Assembly: GCA_002812745.2 (NCBI GenBank)
Contig: NCSJ02000064.1
Span: 97,725 to 161,724, forward strand
Direction: 5' to 3'
From: Scytalidium lignicola
Taxonomy: Eukaryota > Ascomycota > Leotiomycetes
DNA: 64,000 nucleotides
Below, one piece after another: positions 1-12,116 of the stretch (positions are counted from its first letter, which is position 1; every line of letters starts with the position of its first letter). The notes beneath the pieces were generated by a model. It had not been told where the DNA came from, did no database searches, and worked only from the letters and a program-made list of their open reading frames with translations. The position numbers and the translations under genes were made by a program.

Positions 1-1216
1 GCCAGTTGGGTCCAGTCATCCACCAGGCGGGCCAGGCTCCACAAGCGTTTGGCATGTGTTGGATATCTGCGATGAAAAGACCATGTGTGAAGGCGGCATT
101 GGTGACGAGCCGGACGGATTGACGTCCACTAGCTGGGTTGGTTGTTGTGTGATCAACACCCATGTATATTTGGTTGTTGTTGGTATTAATCAGGCCGGCA
201 GCCTGAGCAGCAGCTTCGCCGACATACTGCACATAACCGTGAGTTGGATCTGCATCAGTGAAGAAGCTCCATTCGTTGAAAAAGTTACCAGAATTCCAGT
301 TGTTTACCAGAGCATACGTGGAGGTAGGTTGGCTTCCGCTTGATGTGGTAGTGGTAGTAGGAGATGAGCCACCACCACCGTGAGTATAGACATCCAGGCG
401 ATTTGAACCTCCGCAGGTCTCTCCAGAATCGCCACTGCAGGCCATACTGCATCCAGCACTTCCATCAGGTGCTGGACCACCACTATTTGCATAAGTGTTT
501 CCACACCCTGTACTTGTTAGCAGGCTTAATCGACCGAGTGTTAAAGAGTTATCAACACTTACAACACTCGCCAGCATACTCAGTGCCCGCGATACTGAAG
601 CCAGCGTTTGCACAGGCCGTTTGACATTTCTCATTAGTCATACCCCCAGTCACTCCTTCAGCTGTTCCAAGTGTCCGACCATTTACATTATCGGTATAAC
701 ACCCTTGGAAAGTCCAGCCAGGCAAAGGATTGCCGCCAGATGGAGTTGAGGATGAGTACTGGTAGAGGTTTAGCCGGTTGGCGCCTCCGCAAGTCTCTCC
801 CGAGTTCCCATCACAGGCCATATTGCAGCCAGCATTGCCGTCAGGAGCTGGAGCACCTCCATTCTGGAGAGCATTTCCACAATCTTATTGATCAGCTTAG
901 TCTAGTGTTGAACATATGGGCAAAGAGAGCAGAGGGAAATATAAACAAAAGAGAGCAAAGACATACAGCATTCGTCCGCGTATTCAACACCAGCATATGA
1001 GTACCCAGCCGCAAGGCAAGTGGATTCACATAACTCAACTGTCATTGCAGTTGGACCGCCTGGTACACCAGCAGCATATGACAGAGAACGAGCATTCACG
1101 CTATCCGTATAACATCCCAATGAGCTCCATCCTGCTCGAGCCTCCAGTGACCGAGCCCCTACGTAGTGGATTGAGGCCAGAGCCGTAACAGCGTAAAGAG
1201 TCTTTGAAAAGGCCAT
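1..1216 (-). CDS. WSC-domain GH16-type glucan-active enzyme, partial (3' end beyond window)
   Basis: Secreted cell-wall enzyme, 5' part only. The ATG at 1216-1214 starts a signal peptide (MAFSKTLYAVTALASIHYVGA). Two cysteine-rich WSC carbohydrate-binding domains follow: one from GCYTDSVNARS to ETCGGANRLNLY, the other from GCYTDNVNGRT to ETCGGSNRLDVY. A Ser/Thr-rich linker then leads into a glycoside hydrolase family 16 start (WSFFTDADPTHGYV ... GLFIADIQHMP ... AWPAWWMTGP). Introns at 966-884 and 562-508 (both GT-AG) each fall inside the C-W/Y-CGN motif of a WSC domain, which fixes the joins: ECYCGN and ECWCGN. GH16 enzymes of this kind act on beta-1,3/1,4-glucan in the wall or in plant material. 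The GH16 catalytic E-x-D-x-x-E lies outside the window, so activity cannot be judged. Expected to be extracellular or wall-bound. Confidence 0.88.
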
Positions 1217-4200
1217 GGTGAGAGAGACAGCGGTGTTCTGAGAGAGAGAAGAAAATAGAAGTGATGAACGACTCCCGGGCTCTCGCAGAAATAGAAAAGC
1301 AGAAGCAATGAGACAACTCTCAAAAGTTTCCTTATGGGACGGCCTGGCGTCTGAAACTAGAAAATGTGGAATATCAGGAGCTTTAAGTAATAATACTTGA
1401 GCGACAGGTCCAACATCCTTGGGCTGGTCTGGCCTGGGTTAGGAAACAGCCTTGAGGGGGGGGATGAGGGCCTGCCATCTTGCGCATGTTTCCTACGCAC
1501 GGAGAAAACATGCGCGAGGCGTGGATGGAGAATTAGATTACCAGGCATGTCCCCGCAAATTTGAACCTGGATATTTTCACGGTATTTTCCAAGCGCTTTG
1601 TTTCAGTGAAAGATATGAAAATTGCATGAGGGCTGTAGAAAAAAGCATGAGGATATGCCTCAAGCTTGGTAAGGTGGTAGTGTGATAGGCTCGTCCAGGG
1701 ACGTGGAGGGCAGGGTAGGAGAGAAGAACTTTGGCGGCAAGGCGGATATCAGAAACGCCGGGATGGCACCGAATTATATTAGGGCATCGAGACCGAGGTG
1801 ACCTTCAAAGTGGTTCTGATGACTGGGACAGAATGCTGCTGTCAGATTATGGGATGAACGAAGCAACAGTGTTTCAGGGTGTCAGCCAGGATAGAGGCAT
1901 CCCGTTCAGCGCGGCATGACTGGGTGAATGGCAATATCATTTGATACCAGTGACCAGCAGTATCAGCAGNTTTTTTTGTTTTTGCTGTGGAATTTGTTGC
2001 NAAAACGCCGCAGCTAGGGCTGGAGCAAATGACAAGAACGCGGCGCAGAGGCAGAGCTGGCAGCTGCAACAGAATCTGGAGCCGGGCGGTACTGTACCTG
2101 GACGTCTTTCTGGAGGGGCTCAATTTAAAGTGTAGCCGACGTTCGACCGGAGATCCAGAACACAGGGATGAGCAGTTCCAGACAAAATACTGGTTACGGG
2201 TAAATAATGCATGCACAATAGCAGCGTACGGGACTGGCCAGACATGAGATGAAGAAGACCGGTGATGAGAGTGATAGTGGCGAGACCAGGTACGGTAATC
2301 CAGTGGTACACTGTCACGACCTGGTAATCTCGAGATGGGCCGAGGAGATGGATCTGAGTGGTCGCAAACGTTGCAACGGGTATTACTGTACTGTAAAGCC
2401 CGAAAGCGGCCCCTGGATTTGCTTTTCTCGCCTTTCTCAGCCCCCTGACCTCCGGCTCTTTTTACCCCTGAATATCTCCAGAATCCCCAAAGCACAAAAA
2501 CTCCGGGTGGAGCATGATATTTCTGGTCGAATAAACGCTCGACTTCGGATGCTTTAGACCGGATATGGCCCCAGAAACATCACGTGGGTGCTGATAAGGG
2601 CGTGCTGACGGTTGAGCCAGAAGTGCCAGCAGGTACGGGGGTACATATCCACTGGTTGGCCTACTTCTTGTCATTCACTCTATCTCGAACACTTCAAACC
2701 CGACCCTTTCCAGTATCATACTGTACTTGCGCTATTGATGGCATGATTGTAGTTTCATCAAATTAAAGCACTCGATGTATGTACTGTATGTGTGCGGTGT
2801 GTTTGTCTGCGATGGAGAGTTGTGCATGTGTGTTGTGCAGGAAAGTCCTCTGTCTCAGTGTGCCACAAGCAATATCTACTCCTTGGCATAATTAACTATC
2901 GATCATGCACCCAGATAAAGACATCCATGTAAAAGGCCCTTCAGCACCATGGGGTTCTAGATGGCCGTAGCCCTACATTTTGCCTTTGTATTGTAGTTGT
3001 GTCTGTGTGCCTTGCCCCATGCATAATTACAAGCTGCACACATACGCCACCTGGCACATGGCAAGCCGAGAAAGAGAAAGAAAATGGCATTTTCCTCTTT
3101 CCCCACAACATGGCCCTTTCCCCCGCATTCATCCCCCAATAATATATTAATTGCCCAGTGCCGATGCACGATTGTTAATCCGCCCGGAAGGGCCTTGCAA
3201 TTTATACGGCACTTCTCTCGGCGCCGGGTGTGCCCTGGTGATTTGAAAACATCATTGTCCTTCCGCTTCTTTGTCGCCCAAAACAGTCGATATCCGCGGA
3301 GTGCCGGAGTCAAGTATATTTAAGTTATCTTCTTTTATGCTTTGCACGTTAAGCAAAACGTATGGCGATGTGATTTGCTGGCAAATCTTTACATTGTTTT
3401 TCTTGCAGCTTAATAAAGAAATCTAGATATCTCCTCGTTAATATATCCGATTTACCCCGGATTTCTACCTTCGACCTATCAGCTACTTCAACTAGACAAC
3501 CTCAATCTCTCCGCTACTCAGTCGCAATAATTCCGGGTGATTATTGTTTTATATAGACTGTGAGACAATTTTAACAGTTGGTGGCGTGTTCTTCCACTTC
3601 ATCTACTATACAATTCAAAGGTTCAGGTTACTGTGCGTGCTCAAGAGCACTCTTTAGCGAAAAACAATGAGCAAAGACTATGGACAACTAGTAGCATTTT
3701 GCGTAACCAGAATTCCCAAATATCTTAAATAACAGAGAAACAAATGCCCGATATAGATCTACAGCAAATGTGGTATGATTATTAGCGGTCGCCTCAAGAA
3801 ACTATACCTGTCCAACACCAATATTACCAAGGGCAATTTACCACAGCCTTAAAGATGCCTGGGCTCTAGGCCAGTTTCATGTCTACAGCTTTATATTTAA
3901 TCCTATCCAAGAGAATTATTTTCTACTAATATTATACTATTAAAACTCTTGACAAAGAAGATTTCATGAACAATACTATGGGCGTGCGATCATATTGTAC
4001 GGTTATTACGTACGATAGCGATATGGGGTTCGTAGGTGGGCGTGCTGTATAGCCATGGAGCGTAGCTGAGCCACCAAACCAACTAATCAGAAGGTAGGCT
4101 GTGGTAGAATAGAAGGGAGGGAGACCTGTATATTGCGGCTACTATGGCTACTATTGTATATGGGGTCACACGACTGAACAAGATATCCTTACCACAATAC

Positions 4201-4663
4201 AAAAGAATACAATGACAGTCAAGCTACTACTCATAAACGGATGTTAATAAAATTATACCTTATAACAACACCTCACAATTACATACAAATTAGTAAAGGG
4301 ACGCTGAATAATTGAGCATTGTAAGTGCTTTATAGTTATATTGAATCTGAAGTTACTAATAACCTTATAATATAGTAGGATTTAAGTATTTTACTCGTTG
4401 TAAAGCTTATAACCGTTTATATATCCCAACAATACGGGTGCCATTCAAGCGACTTCTGATTACGTTTTGCTTTTCTTGGGGCATTAACCTAAATACCTAA
4501 CCGCAATAAAGAGTATATTTGAATGCTAAACCGGTAGAGGGCTATATGTGAAGTACGTATTTTTGTGTAAGTTAAATACAACCAGAAATAGAGCAAACTT
4601 GGCTGGCTTAAATTCTACACTAACCCCTTTCAGTTTCACGATTCTAGCCACATTTTCATCCAC
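1217..4663. other. Long intergenic region, no supported gene
   Basis: About 3.4 kb. The first part, to about 3.3 kb, has mixed base composition. It holds one long minus-strand open frame (1842-2495) crossed by two n characters, with no recognisable domain. From about 3.3 to 4.6 kb it is AT-rich with no long open frame. I see no repeat with clear ends. Confidence 0.5.
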
Positions 4664-7021
4664 TTATGCCTCCTTATCAGATGGAGTATTAGAAGACTCC
4701 TCTGACTGAAACTGTGCAAACTGTTCCTTTGCAAGCGACATGATTGATACTGGTGGCTTCGGTCGAAGCTTAAGCCAAAACTGCAGTAGATGCCATTTAT
4801 TATTCGCGTGTAACGCCATCGGAACATTGAATATAGCTGCAGTGACTCTTAGAAAACTGTAGAATCAAGAAAGTGTGGGAAGAGCTGCTTACCATCAAGT
4901 TCTTCTAATGAGAGACCCCTTGTTTCTGGAATGAAGAAGAAAACGACAACGGTTCTGATGTATCCTGTTAGAAATCCGTAATAGCTATCATCTAAGGTAT
5001 GGGGATGGAATCATACCCTACTACACACCATGCTGAATAGAAACAGAATGCCCCAGTTGGCGTCATGGAGGCTAGTTGAGATGGCCATGCCAGAGTAAGA
5101 GAAAAACTGAAAACCCAGGTGGTCGCCGTTGCAAAACTCATTCCCAGCGAGCGCATATACAAAGGAAATGATTCACTCGCATAAACAAACGGAATTGTCC
5201 CTTGGCCAGGGGCATACACGAGTTCGTAAAGATAACTACGCGGCGGAGGAGGTTAGCTGAATGAAATTGAGATGGAACGCTAATGGTACAACTCACATTC
5301 CAACCGCAACGAGAGCCAGCCGCTCGTGTTGGTTAGGAGCCAAAAATGAAAAGCCAGTGAACAGCGTGCATCCAGCCATTAGGATCAGACTGCCAATAAG
5401 AAGTGGTCGACGGCCCCATTTGTCTATATATCGCACAGCAGGAATAGCACCTAGCCATAACAAAGCGCCGGCGCCAACTGATGCGTATATTGCGGTCTCC
5501 GACGAGGCTCCAGTATCAACGAATACTTGGCCAGTGTAGTATGTCATTCTGAATTTATTGATTGGTAAGTCATATTGCTTCAGGGACGGTGGACTTACGC
5601 ATTGATACCACAGAAGTTCTACATGAACATGATGAACCACGATGAAAATGCTGCATAGCGAACGCGAGGCACGACACACATATCACGAATATCCGAAAAG
5701 AAAGTCCGACCTGTCCTGAGGTGCTCTTCCAGTTTCACGGCTTCGTATATGCAGTACAAGTCACGAGAGGCCTGGAGCTCGTTTGCACGGAGGCGGACAA
5801 GCGACTGAAAGGCCTTTTTGTAACGGCGTTTGGAAACAAGATAACGAGGAGATTCCGGGCCGAAGAAGACGAGAGCAATCACGAAAAGCGGTGCAACGAA
5901 AGTACTTCCCATCATCAGGCGCCAGTTTAATGGATACTCGACTTTCAAAACTGTGCTTAAGGTTAGCTTCCTGTCGAACTATGGCATAGAGTGGTGGGCA
6001 ACGGACAAGCAACTCCCATGAGATACCCAAGCATGATCCCAAAGGCAACGAAGAGCTCCCAGAACATGACAAGTCCGCCGCGAATAGGCACTGGTGAGCA
6101 TTCGGCCGTGTACATGGCCACAGTTGCTGAGTTTGCTCCTATGCCTAGGCAGTACCAGTGAGTTGAAGATACTTTTTAATCGGTGTATGGATATTTAGAC
6201 TTACTAATCCCAAGCAAAAGTCGACCGCCTAGAAAGACTTGCCATGAATGAGCCGCTGCCTCCCAGAAGGATGCCGCAACAGATACAATGGAAAAGCAAA
6301 AGATTGTGCCTCTACGGCCGAACCATGAGTTGAATGGGATCGCCAGCCAACAACCAACAGTCGCACACATCAAGTACGGGGATGCATTCACGAAACCCTA
6401 TAACTCGATCAATCACTGTTCAATTCCAAGACATGAAAAATATGAGAGTTACCGTCATGACCACGTCGTTCTCTAAACCGAAATACTTGAGAAAATACAG
6501 CTGCGCTCCGCTCACCACGGTCTCGTCCATTCCTGAAGAAGCGTCAGATCTCTCCGTGTTAATGATATACATACAATTCCTGTGATCTTACCTTGCACGG
6601 TTGCTGCCATGGCATTGACTACACTTACCCACCATACAGCAAGGGGTTGTTTGAAGCGCTGTCGCACCTCATCCTGAAGTGCCTGGGAGATTAGATCTGA
6701 TTAGTTCTTCTGGTCATCACAAATCTGAACTTTGGTCTACGGCCGAACCTGTTTTTCAGGGGCAGTGGCCGATGTATAGAACTCTCTGGGCCTGTGTGCC
6801 AATTTTGCGCCCCTAATTAGGACCTCCTGCTTGTCGGCAAGACCACAATCCTCTGCCAGCTTCGATGCTCGCTCAATCACTTGTTCCACCGTGAGTCGGC
6901 CAATGACCTGGAGGTCTTCACTAGCGGGATTATACACATCTTCGGTATCGATAACAGAGTGTTCTTCGTGGTGAGTAGCCTTCGAGGCATGTTCGAACTC
7001 CGACATCTTTTCCTCAGCCAT
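4664..7021 (-). pseudogene. MFS sugar/polyol (inositol-type) transporter with an in-frame stop
   Basis: Sugar-porter family membrane protein of the fungal myo-inositol/polyol subgroup. The likely start is 7021 (MAEEKMSEFEHASK). A soluble N-terminal arm (LTVEQVIERASKLAEDCGL, PREFYTS) leads into VWWVSVVNAMAATVQG and DETVVSGAQLYFLKYFGLEN. Later marks are GRRGTIF, the PESPRYLVSKRRY motif, DKWGRRPLLIGS, PFVYASESFPLYMRSLGMSF and the PETRGLSLEELD signature. At least eight exons with short introns join cleanly; for example GVAFLKVEYPLNW is restored across the intron near 5950. The only break is TAG at 5621-5619, in FIMFM*NFCGIN, where the family has Gln (MQQFCG). A CAG to TAG change explains it. The stop lies about mid-protein and would remove the second half of the transmembrane bundle. 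It is the outer member of a three-gene group with a regulator and a P450 that also carry stops. Confidence 0.8.
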
Positions 7022-7751
7022 TCCTTTAGGAAATCCAGCACGAAACAAAGTAAAAATTTGCGAAGCTGCACGCGCCGATTCCTGCGCTGTCACAGAGAAG
7101 ACACCCTTAATGCAACATGCAGTACATACTGTGGGGAAGCACTCGCATGTTATTATATTCGAGCCCCATTCAACCCACGAGCTAATGACCCCCATTGGGC
7201 TTCTCATTTGTAGACCTGGTCTGGATGATGCTCTACCCCGGATTTCATAAGGGGGGAGAGATCCAGCAAGGATAGCCTCTTCCGAATCGAGTTGCATCGC
7301 GCTGACCTTCTGTGTAGGGAGACGTCGGGCGCGCTAGCCAAGTCGTAGCTGATAACTGTGTTTGAGCGTTCGTGATGAGTCGCTGAGGATGAGGCCTAAA
7401 GGGGCAAGTCAACACGAAGCTAGCAGCTTGAAGGCAGACGATCGTTTCCCGAGGGTGGATTGGAAGAAATCCCACTCATAATACACAGGACTGTACTGAA
7501 GATAGGGAAACGGATTCCGAGAGCCGTATCCACCACATGACGTCGCTGTCTCTTCCGGCCAGCCACCGAAGATGTGGGAGTAGGAGGTGCTTGATGCCGA
7601 AGAGACTCATTATTACTCCACATACCACCGAACTCAAAGTCATCCCTGAGATGCACATTCTCTATCATACCATTTTTTCACGCCAATCTCGATCACAACT
7701 TGCTTTCAAATGGTTATTTTATTACAAAAGACAGGAAGTAAAAGGCATAGT
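7022..7751. other. Intergenic region between transporter start and regulator end
   Basis: Promoter-side region of the transporter, which is transcribed leftwards, and the 3' flank of the regulator. Small open frames exist on both strands but none has a recognisable motif. I see no defined element. Confidence 0.4.
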
Positions 7752-10045
7752 CTAACTACCACTGCGCTTTTCCCACACTTCCCTTAAATGCTGTACCGTC
7801 TTTGTGGCGGGATTGCCCGTCATGGATTCAGCCATCTGCAGCAGCCGGATCGTTTCTCTCTGCTCGATCTCATCGTTAAAGTAGATGGCAGAGACATTGG
7901 CCTGGGTTTTATTAGACACGGCTGCAATGGATCCTCAATACTCAAACGTAACATATGGCATGCAATTATCAGGGCCTGTGCAATCGGATTGGTGATGACA
8001 ATGCCGCAGATCGCCCTCGCATGGAACAGGACTTGTTCTCTGCATTCCAAGCTTACATGTATCAGGCCGTCTTGAAATCTCACCCCAGGCCCATACGTCT
8101 TGAGTAATATTTTCGCAGAGTGATAGTAAAGAAAAGCAATGACTTCTCTCGAGTCAGCATCATTGATTATAGAGTAGTACGGATGTAGAACGAAAAGAAC
8201 AACAACAACAAAACCTACCATGGCAGTCTGAGGCAAACCATATCTCAGGAAAGACCCTCTTACGGACTGGATCCCGTTCTCTTTCGTAAAACGGTCGAAA
8301 TGTCGATGGCTTTTCGACGCTCCATCTTTCAAGCCTGCCACACAGCTGGAGCCAGGTGTCTACGGATCACTCGCTCTTCTGGAAGGAATAATTGATGATA
8401 TCGCAAAGCAAGCTCACCATCCGGTTTGCACAGGCACAGTCAATAGCGCTGGGACTAGAGAGCGTTTTGTCCAGATCAGCGAGCATCTCTTCTCGAGACA
8501 GGCATGGGCAATAATCAGTCCGGATGTAGCATTGTAGCAACAGAGCAATGTGAATATCCTGCCGCAAGTGAATCCAGAAGGCGGCTCGTCCGACAGCTAC
8601 CTCGGACGGCGATCTCGACGGGCCTGCTGAAATAGCAAGAGAAGCCGTGAATAACGTTCCAGTCTCTTTAATATCCTCTGTAAAACAAAACAAGAACGTC
8701 AGATTCTTCTAGACTCTTGAGTCACTCGAAGCATCGATCTCTTACCTGTCATCTGCTCGTAGCTCCTTAACATCACGTAAGTTGCAAAAAGAGCCTCTTC
8801 GCCGCGTCCACCTTGAGTGTTATGTGACAGCAAGATGGGCATAATAGCTTTAGAACACTGAGAACGATAATACTCAGCAGCCGCTGACGGGTAGTTTGAC
8901 ACGCGGCTCAGTTGCAGTGCTGAAATTGCCAACATGGCATATAGTAACGGCCGAAAACTGGTCAAGGCAATGTGTAATACAGATTTCGAGAATGTGGCGT
9001 CTGCATCGAGGCAATCAAAAATTGGCCCCCATGTCTGAGTGAAGAATTTCAGGAGATTTGCTTCTCGCGGATGGAGTTCCGCAATGGGATCTGCAACGGT
9101 AGCAGCGGTAAGCAATGGCTTTGCCGTCAGGAGATAACTGTTATAATCATCCTCCTCGACATGTTGTCTTTCAGGTTGTTCTGAACCTAGTGACGAGAGG
9201 TGGTTTCTCGAAGAGATGTAACTATTGAATGAGATCTGATCGGGGAAGATGCTTGACGAAGTAACATCGGTCGGCAGATGCTGGATGTTACATGGCGAAG
9301 GGACTTCAGAAAAATTGTAAACGTTGGCTGCTAGAGGCAAGCCGAATATAGATGGAGGATTGTTAAAAGAGACTGCAGCGGATGGAGACAGCGCCTCGCC
9401 ACCATTCACTGGAGTCTGTAAGGAGAACAAGCTGGGGGGAGGAGGTTCACTATTGCTTTTGGTATTTGAATTCCTCTCTCTGGTATCCTCAGCATGAGTT
9501 GAAAGGCGGAGTTGATCACTGCCTCTCGTCATACCATATGACCTTGCGACCCGGTCCGTTTCATCCACAAAGCCATCTGTTATGAAATCAGCAATTGCAA
9601 TTCCCAAAAGATGACTACTTTGATTGATGTGACGAATAACCTTTCGTAGACTGTTTCTTCCGTTTACGTGTTGACTCTCTCTCGTTCTTTGCTGGTCCAG
9701 AACCTGTTGGCGAAGCCGAATCATGGGATACACCGTGTGATCGGAATTGGACCTTTACACCGTGAGTGCATGTCAAGTTGGCTTTCCGGCAACGGAGGCA
9801 CGAAGGTAGCTGTTCATCGCCTTGAATAGCGTTAGACTCGGAGTTTGAACTTTATTATTAGAAAGCAAAGCAGATAGAGTTGCGTTAGCTTGAATACTCC
9901 CAGTCATACATTTCAAATGACGCCGTCTACAAGTCAGACTGCAGCATCCAATTAGTATCCAATGATCAGCTGGGATTGGTCGAAGAAAGAGAGGCAGAGA
10001 TCATGCATCGACTTACCAGGCATTTCGAGAAGAGAGTCGACCCAT
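7752..10045 (-). pseudogene. Zn2Cys6 transcription factor (fungal-specific TF type) with an in-frame stop
   Basis: DNA-binding regulator of fungal type. The zinc cluster is assembled from three exons: ATG at 10045 gives MGRLSSRNAC, intron 10016-9939, then LTCRRRHLKC, intron 9909-9821, then DEQLPSCLRCRKANLTC. Together they make a complete six-cysteine C6 motif. Exon 4 follows an intron at 9640-9577 (FVDETDRVARSYGM). The middle region (LLKFFTQTWGPIFDCLDADATF, HIALTSFRPLLYAMLAISALQLS) is typical of the fungal TF regulatory domain. After the intron at 8745-8678 the frame runs to TGA at 8369-8367. It then continues past the stop with family-like sequence (DTWLQLCGRLERW, FPEIWFASDCH, AFLYYHSAKILL, ICGIVITNP) to a natural end at 7752. 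CGA to TGA would explain the break. About the last 200 residues would be lost, with the DNA-binding domain intact. It lies head-to-head with the P450 gene. Confidence 0.8.
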
Positions 10046-10557
10046 CTTTCCTCTTCATCATAAAACAGCATGCAGTTCGAAATGGGAGAAGGTCGTGGCG
10101 ACTTCCCATAAATGTCAGAGAACCCCAGAATCCCGACCCCAGATGCGGGAGAGACTCCATCTCAACCCCAACTTTCCATTTGCGGAAGGCTAACGCGAGG
10201 CTAACGATGCTCCGGTACTCGGAATATCATTGGGTATCATTGGATGTTATGAACGGCACAAGAAACAAATTGATAGCGGCCATTGGGTTGGATAGTGTAT
10301 AGCCCAGGATACCGTTGTGTGCGGTCCAGACGCAGACACGCAAGAGATGGTGTGTTGAAGTAGTTGTATAGTGTACAGTACGTCGTATAAGTATACAGGC
10401 AGGTTCAGTCACGGAGGTGGTCACCGCAATAGAATCGAATCCGCAAAGTCAGGTTACCTTTGTGCTCTCTAAACCCAAGCTTATCATATACGATGATTCC
10501 TATTTTAGGAGGTTTGTTTTTGATTCTTCTCAGTAAGTGTATATGCTCATTTCGTAG
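10046..10557. other. Divergent promoter region between regulator and P450
   Basis: About 500 bp between two divergently transcribed genes, so probably a shared promoter. The true 5' exon of the P450 should lie here. An ATG at 10493 opens a short hydrophobic stretch (MIPILGGLFLILL), but joining it to the P450 body needs a 25-nt intron, which is too short. Confidence 0.4.
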
Positions 10558-12116
10558 GGCTCGCCCTGCTAGTCGTGGCAGCAACCGTATTGAAACCGCT
10601 TTAGAACTATCTCCACGATGCCTTTGATCTACGCAAATACCCTGCCCCTAATATCATCGCAGCCACAACACCGCTCTAGCTGATGAAGCAGACTATGATG
10701 CAGCGCCGGTCACAGGCTATCTATGATCAACACAAGCGGCTTGGTGATGTCGTGAGAGTTGGGCCCCGCCATGTCTCTCTCAACGACCCTGTCGCCATCA
10801 AGGACATTTATGGCCACCAAGCTATCGGTCGGATGCAAAAGGATGAATTTTACGAAATGATCAAGGGACAGGCATACGAAATTACCCAAGTCCCCGGTGT
10901 TGAGGAACACAGTCGGCGTCGAAGATATTTGGCACATGCGTTCTCCCTCCGTACGGTTGTCAGCATGGAACCAGTCATCCACGACAACGCAATGAACCTC
11001 ATCAACGCATTAGACAAGTTCTGCGAAAAGTCCAACGACCTTTCGAGTGTCAATGTTCGTATGTGGTTCAACTATTTTACGTTGGATGTTATCGGCGACA
11101 TGGCGATGGGCCTCAAATTTGGATTCCTGAAGAATGGCTCGGATGCTTCTGTTGCCCAACGGAATAGTGGTCTAGTCTATAATGTGAAGAGTACCATAAA
11201 TATTCTCTAGCAAGGTGTCCGATTTTCCATTTCTATTGCATAGGGAACTTTAGAAAGCTGGAATGAGTTTTTGAAACAGCTCAGCAGGAGCATTCCATAT
11301 CTCAAGACCTTAACTCGGGCAGAACATTCTGAGGACTTCACGAATTGGTGCCGGCACAAACTGTCTCTAAGACTAGAAAAAGGAACTCCAGACCGACCCA
11401 TGAAAGATTTTTTTTACAATATCCTTCATGATAAGCAAAATAATAACACTCCCCGAGACCTTCCCTTGGCAGAATTGCTCGCTGATGCAACGACAATGCT
11501 GAATGCCGGGAGCGATACAACAGCAGCTGCCATCACAAGCGGGATCTATTTCTTAATCAGCAACCCCCCAGTTCTGCATAAACTACGTCAAGAGTTGGAC
11601 GAAGTGCTCGGGGAGGATACGACCATCGTGAAATATGACCAGGTGAAAAGCCTTCCGTACCTCCGAGCTTGCATTGATGAGACCCTACGTCTACGACCAC
11701 CCATTGCCTATGGCCTGCAGCGCAAAGTCGTCAAGCCAGAAGGCCAGTATATTGCTGGAAGGCATTTCAAATGCAACACCACCATCTCAGTCCCCACGTT
11801 TGCGATCCACAGGAAAGACAGTCTCTATGTTGACCCAGAGAAGTACAACCCTGGCCGCTGGCTCGATACGGATAATCCACAACAAATTGAGAACCTCAAG
11901 AACTTCACCATCCCCTTTAGTACTGGGCCGCGTGCTTGCCTTGGTCGAAACATTGCTATTGTCGAACAACAGATAATGATTGCGTCAATTGTGAACAGAC
12001 ATGATTTCGAATTTGTCGAGGAGAACCAAAAGTTGGAGATTTTTGAGCGGTTCAACTCTAACCCTGGAGCCATGCCGGTTAGAATTAGGAGACGTGGAAC
12101 TTCTTCTGCTGCTTAA
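10558..12116 (+). pseudogene. Cytochrome P450 with four in-frame TAG codons
   Basis: Microsomal-type fungal monooxygenase. One continuous frame carries all landmarks: a membrane anchor (LALLVVAATVLKPL), the DLRKYPAPN proline hinge, the I-helix AGSDTTAA, the K-helix ETLRLRPP (ExxR), a PERF-like NPGRWLD and the heme loop FSTGPRACLGRNIA with its cysteine ligand. The frame is stopped by TAG at 10602-10604, 10677-10679, 11208-11210 and 11241-11243. All four sit where the family has coding sequence (for example KPL*NYLHDAFDLRKYPAPN and TTPL*LMKQ). Each could come from CAG or TGG by a single C-to-T change in a CpA context on one strand. No insertion or deletion is seen. A 60-nt GT-AG intron could hide the last two stops, but the removed piece aligns to the family (YxVxSxI..L..G.RFS). 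The first two stops have no such escape. The N-terminal exon is not resolved. Confidence 0.85.

Noticed and set aside
1842..2495. 217-codon minus-strand frame
   Set aside because: It crosses two n characters that probably are surplus bases, has no known motif, and a second overlapping frame looks equally protein-like.
10493..10557. N-terminal P450 exon MIPILGGLFLILL
   Set aside because: Joining it needs a 25-nt intron, below any plausible size.
11184..11243. 60-nt in-frame intron that would hide two of the P450 stops
   Set aside because: The removed piece matches coding sequence expected in the family at that point, and the two upstream stops would remain.
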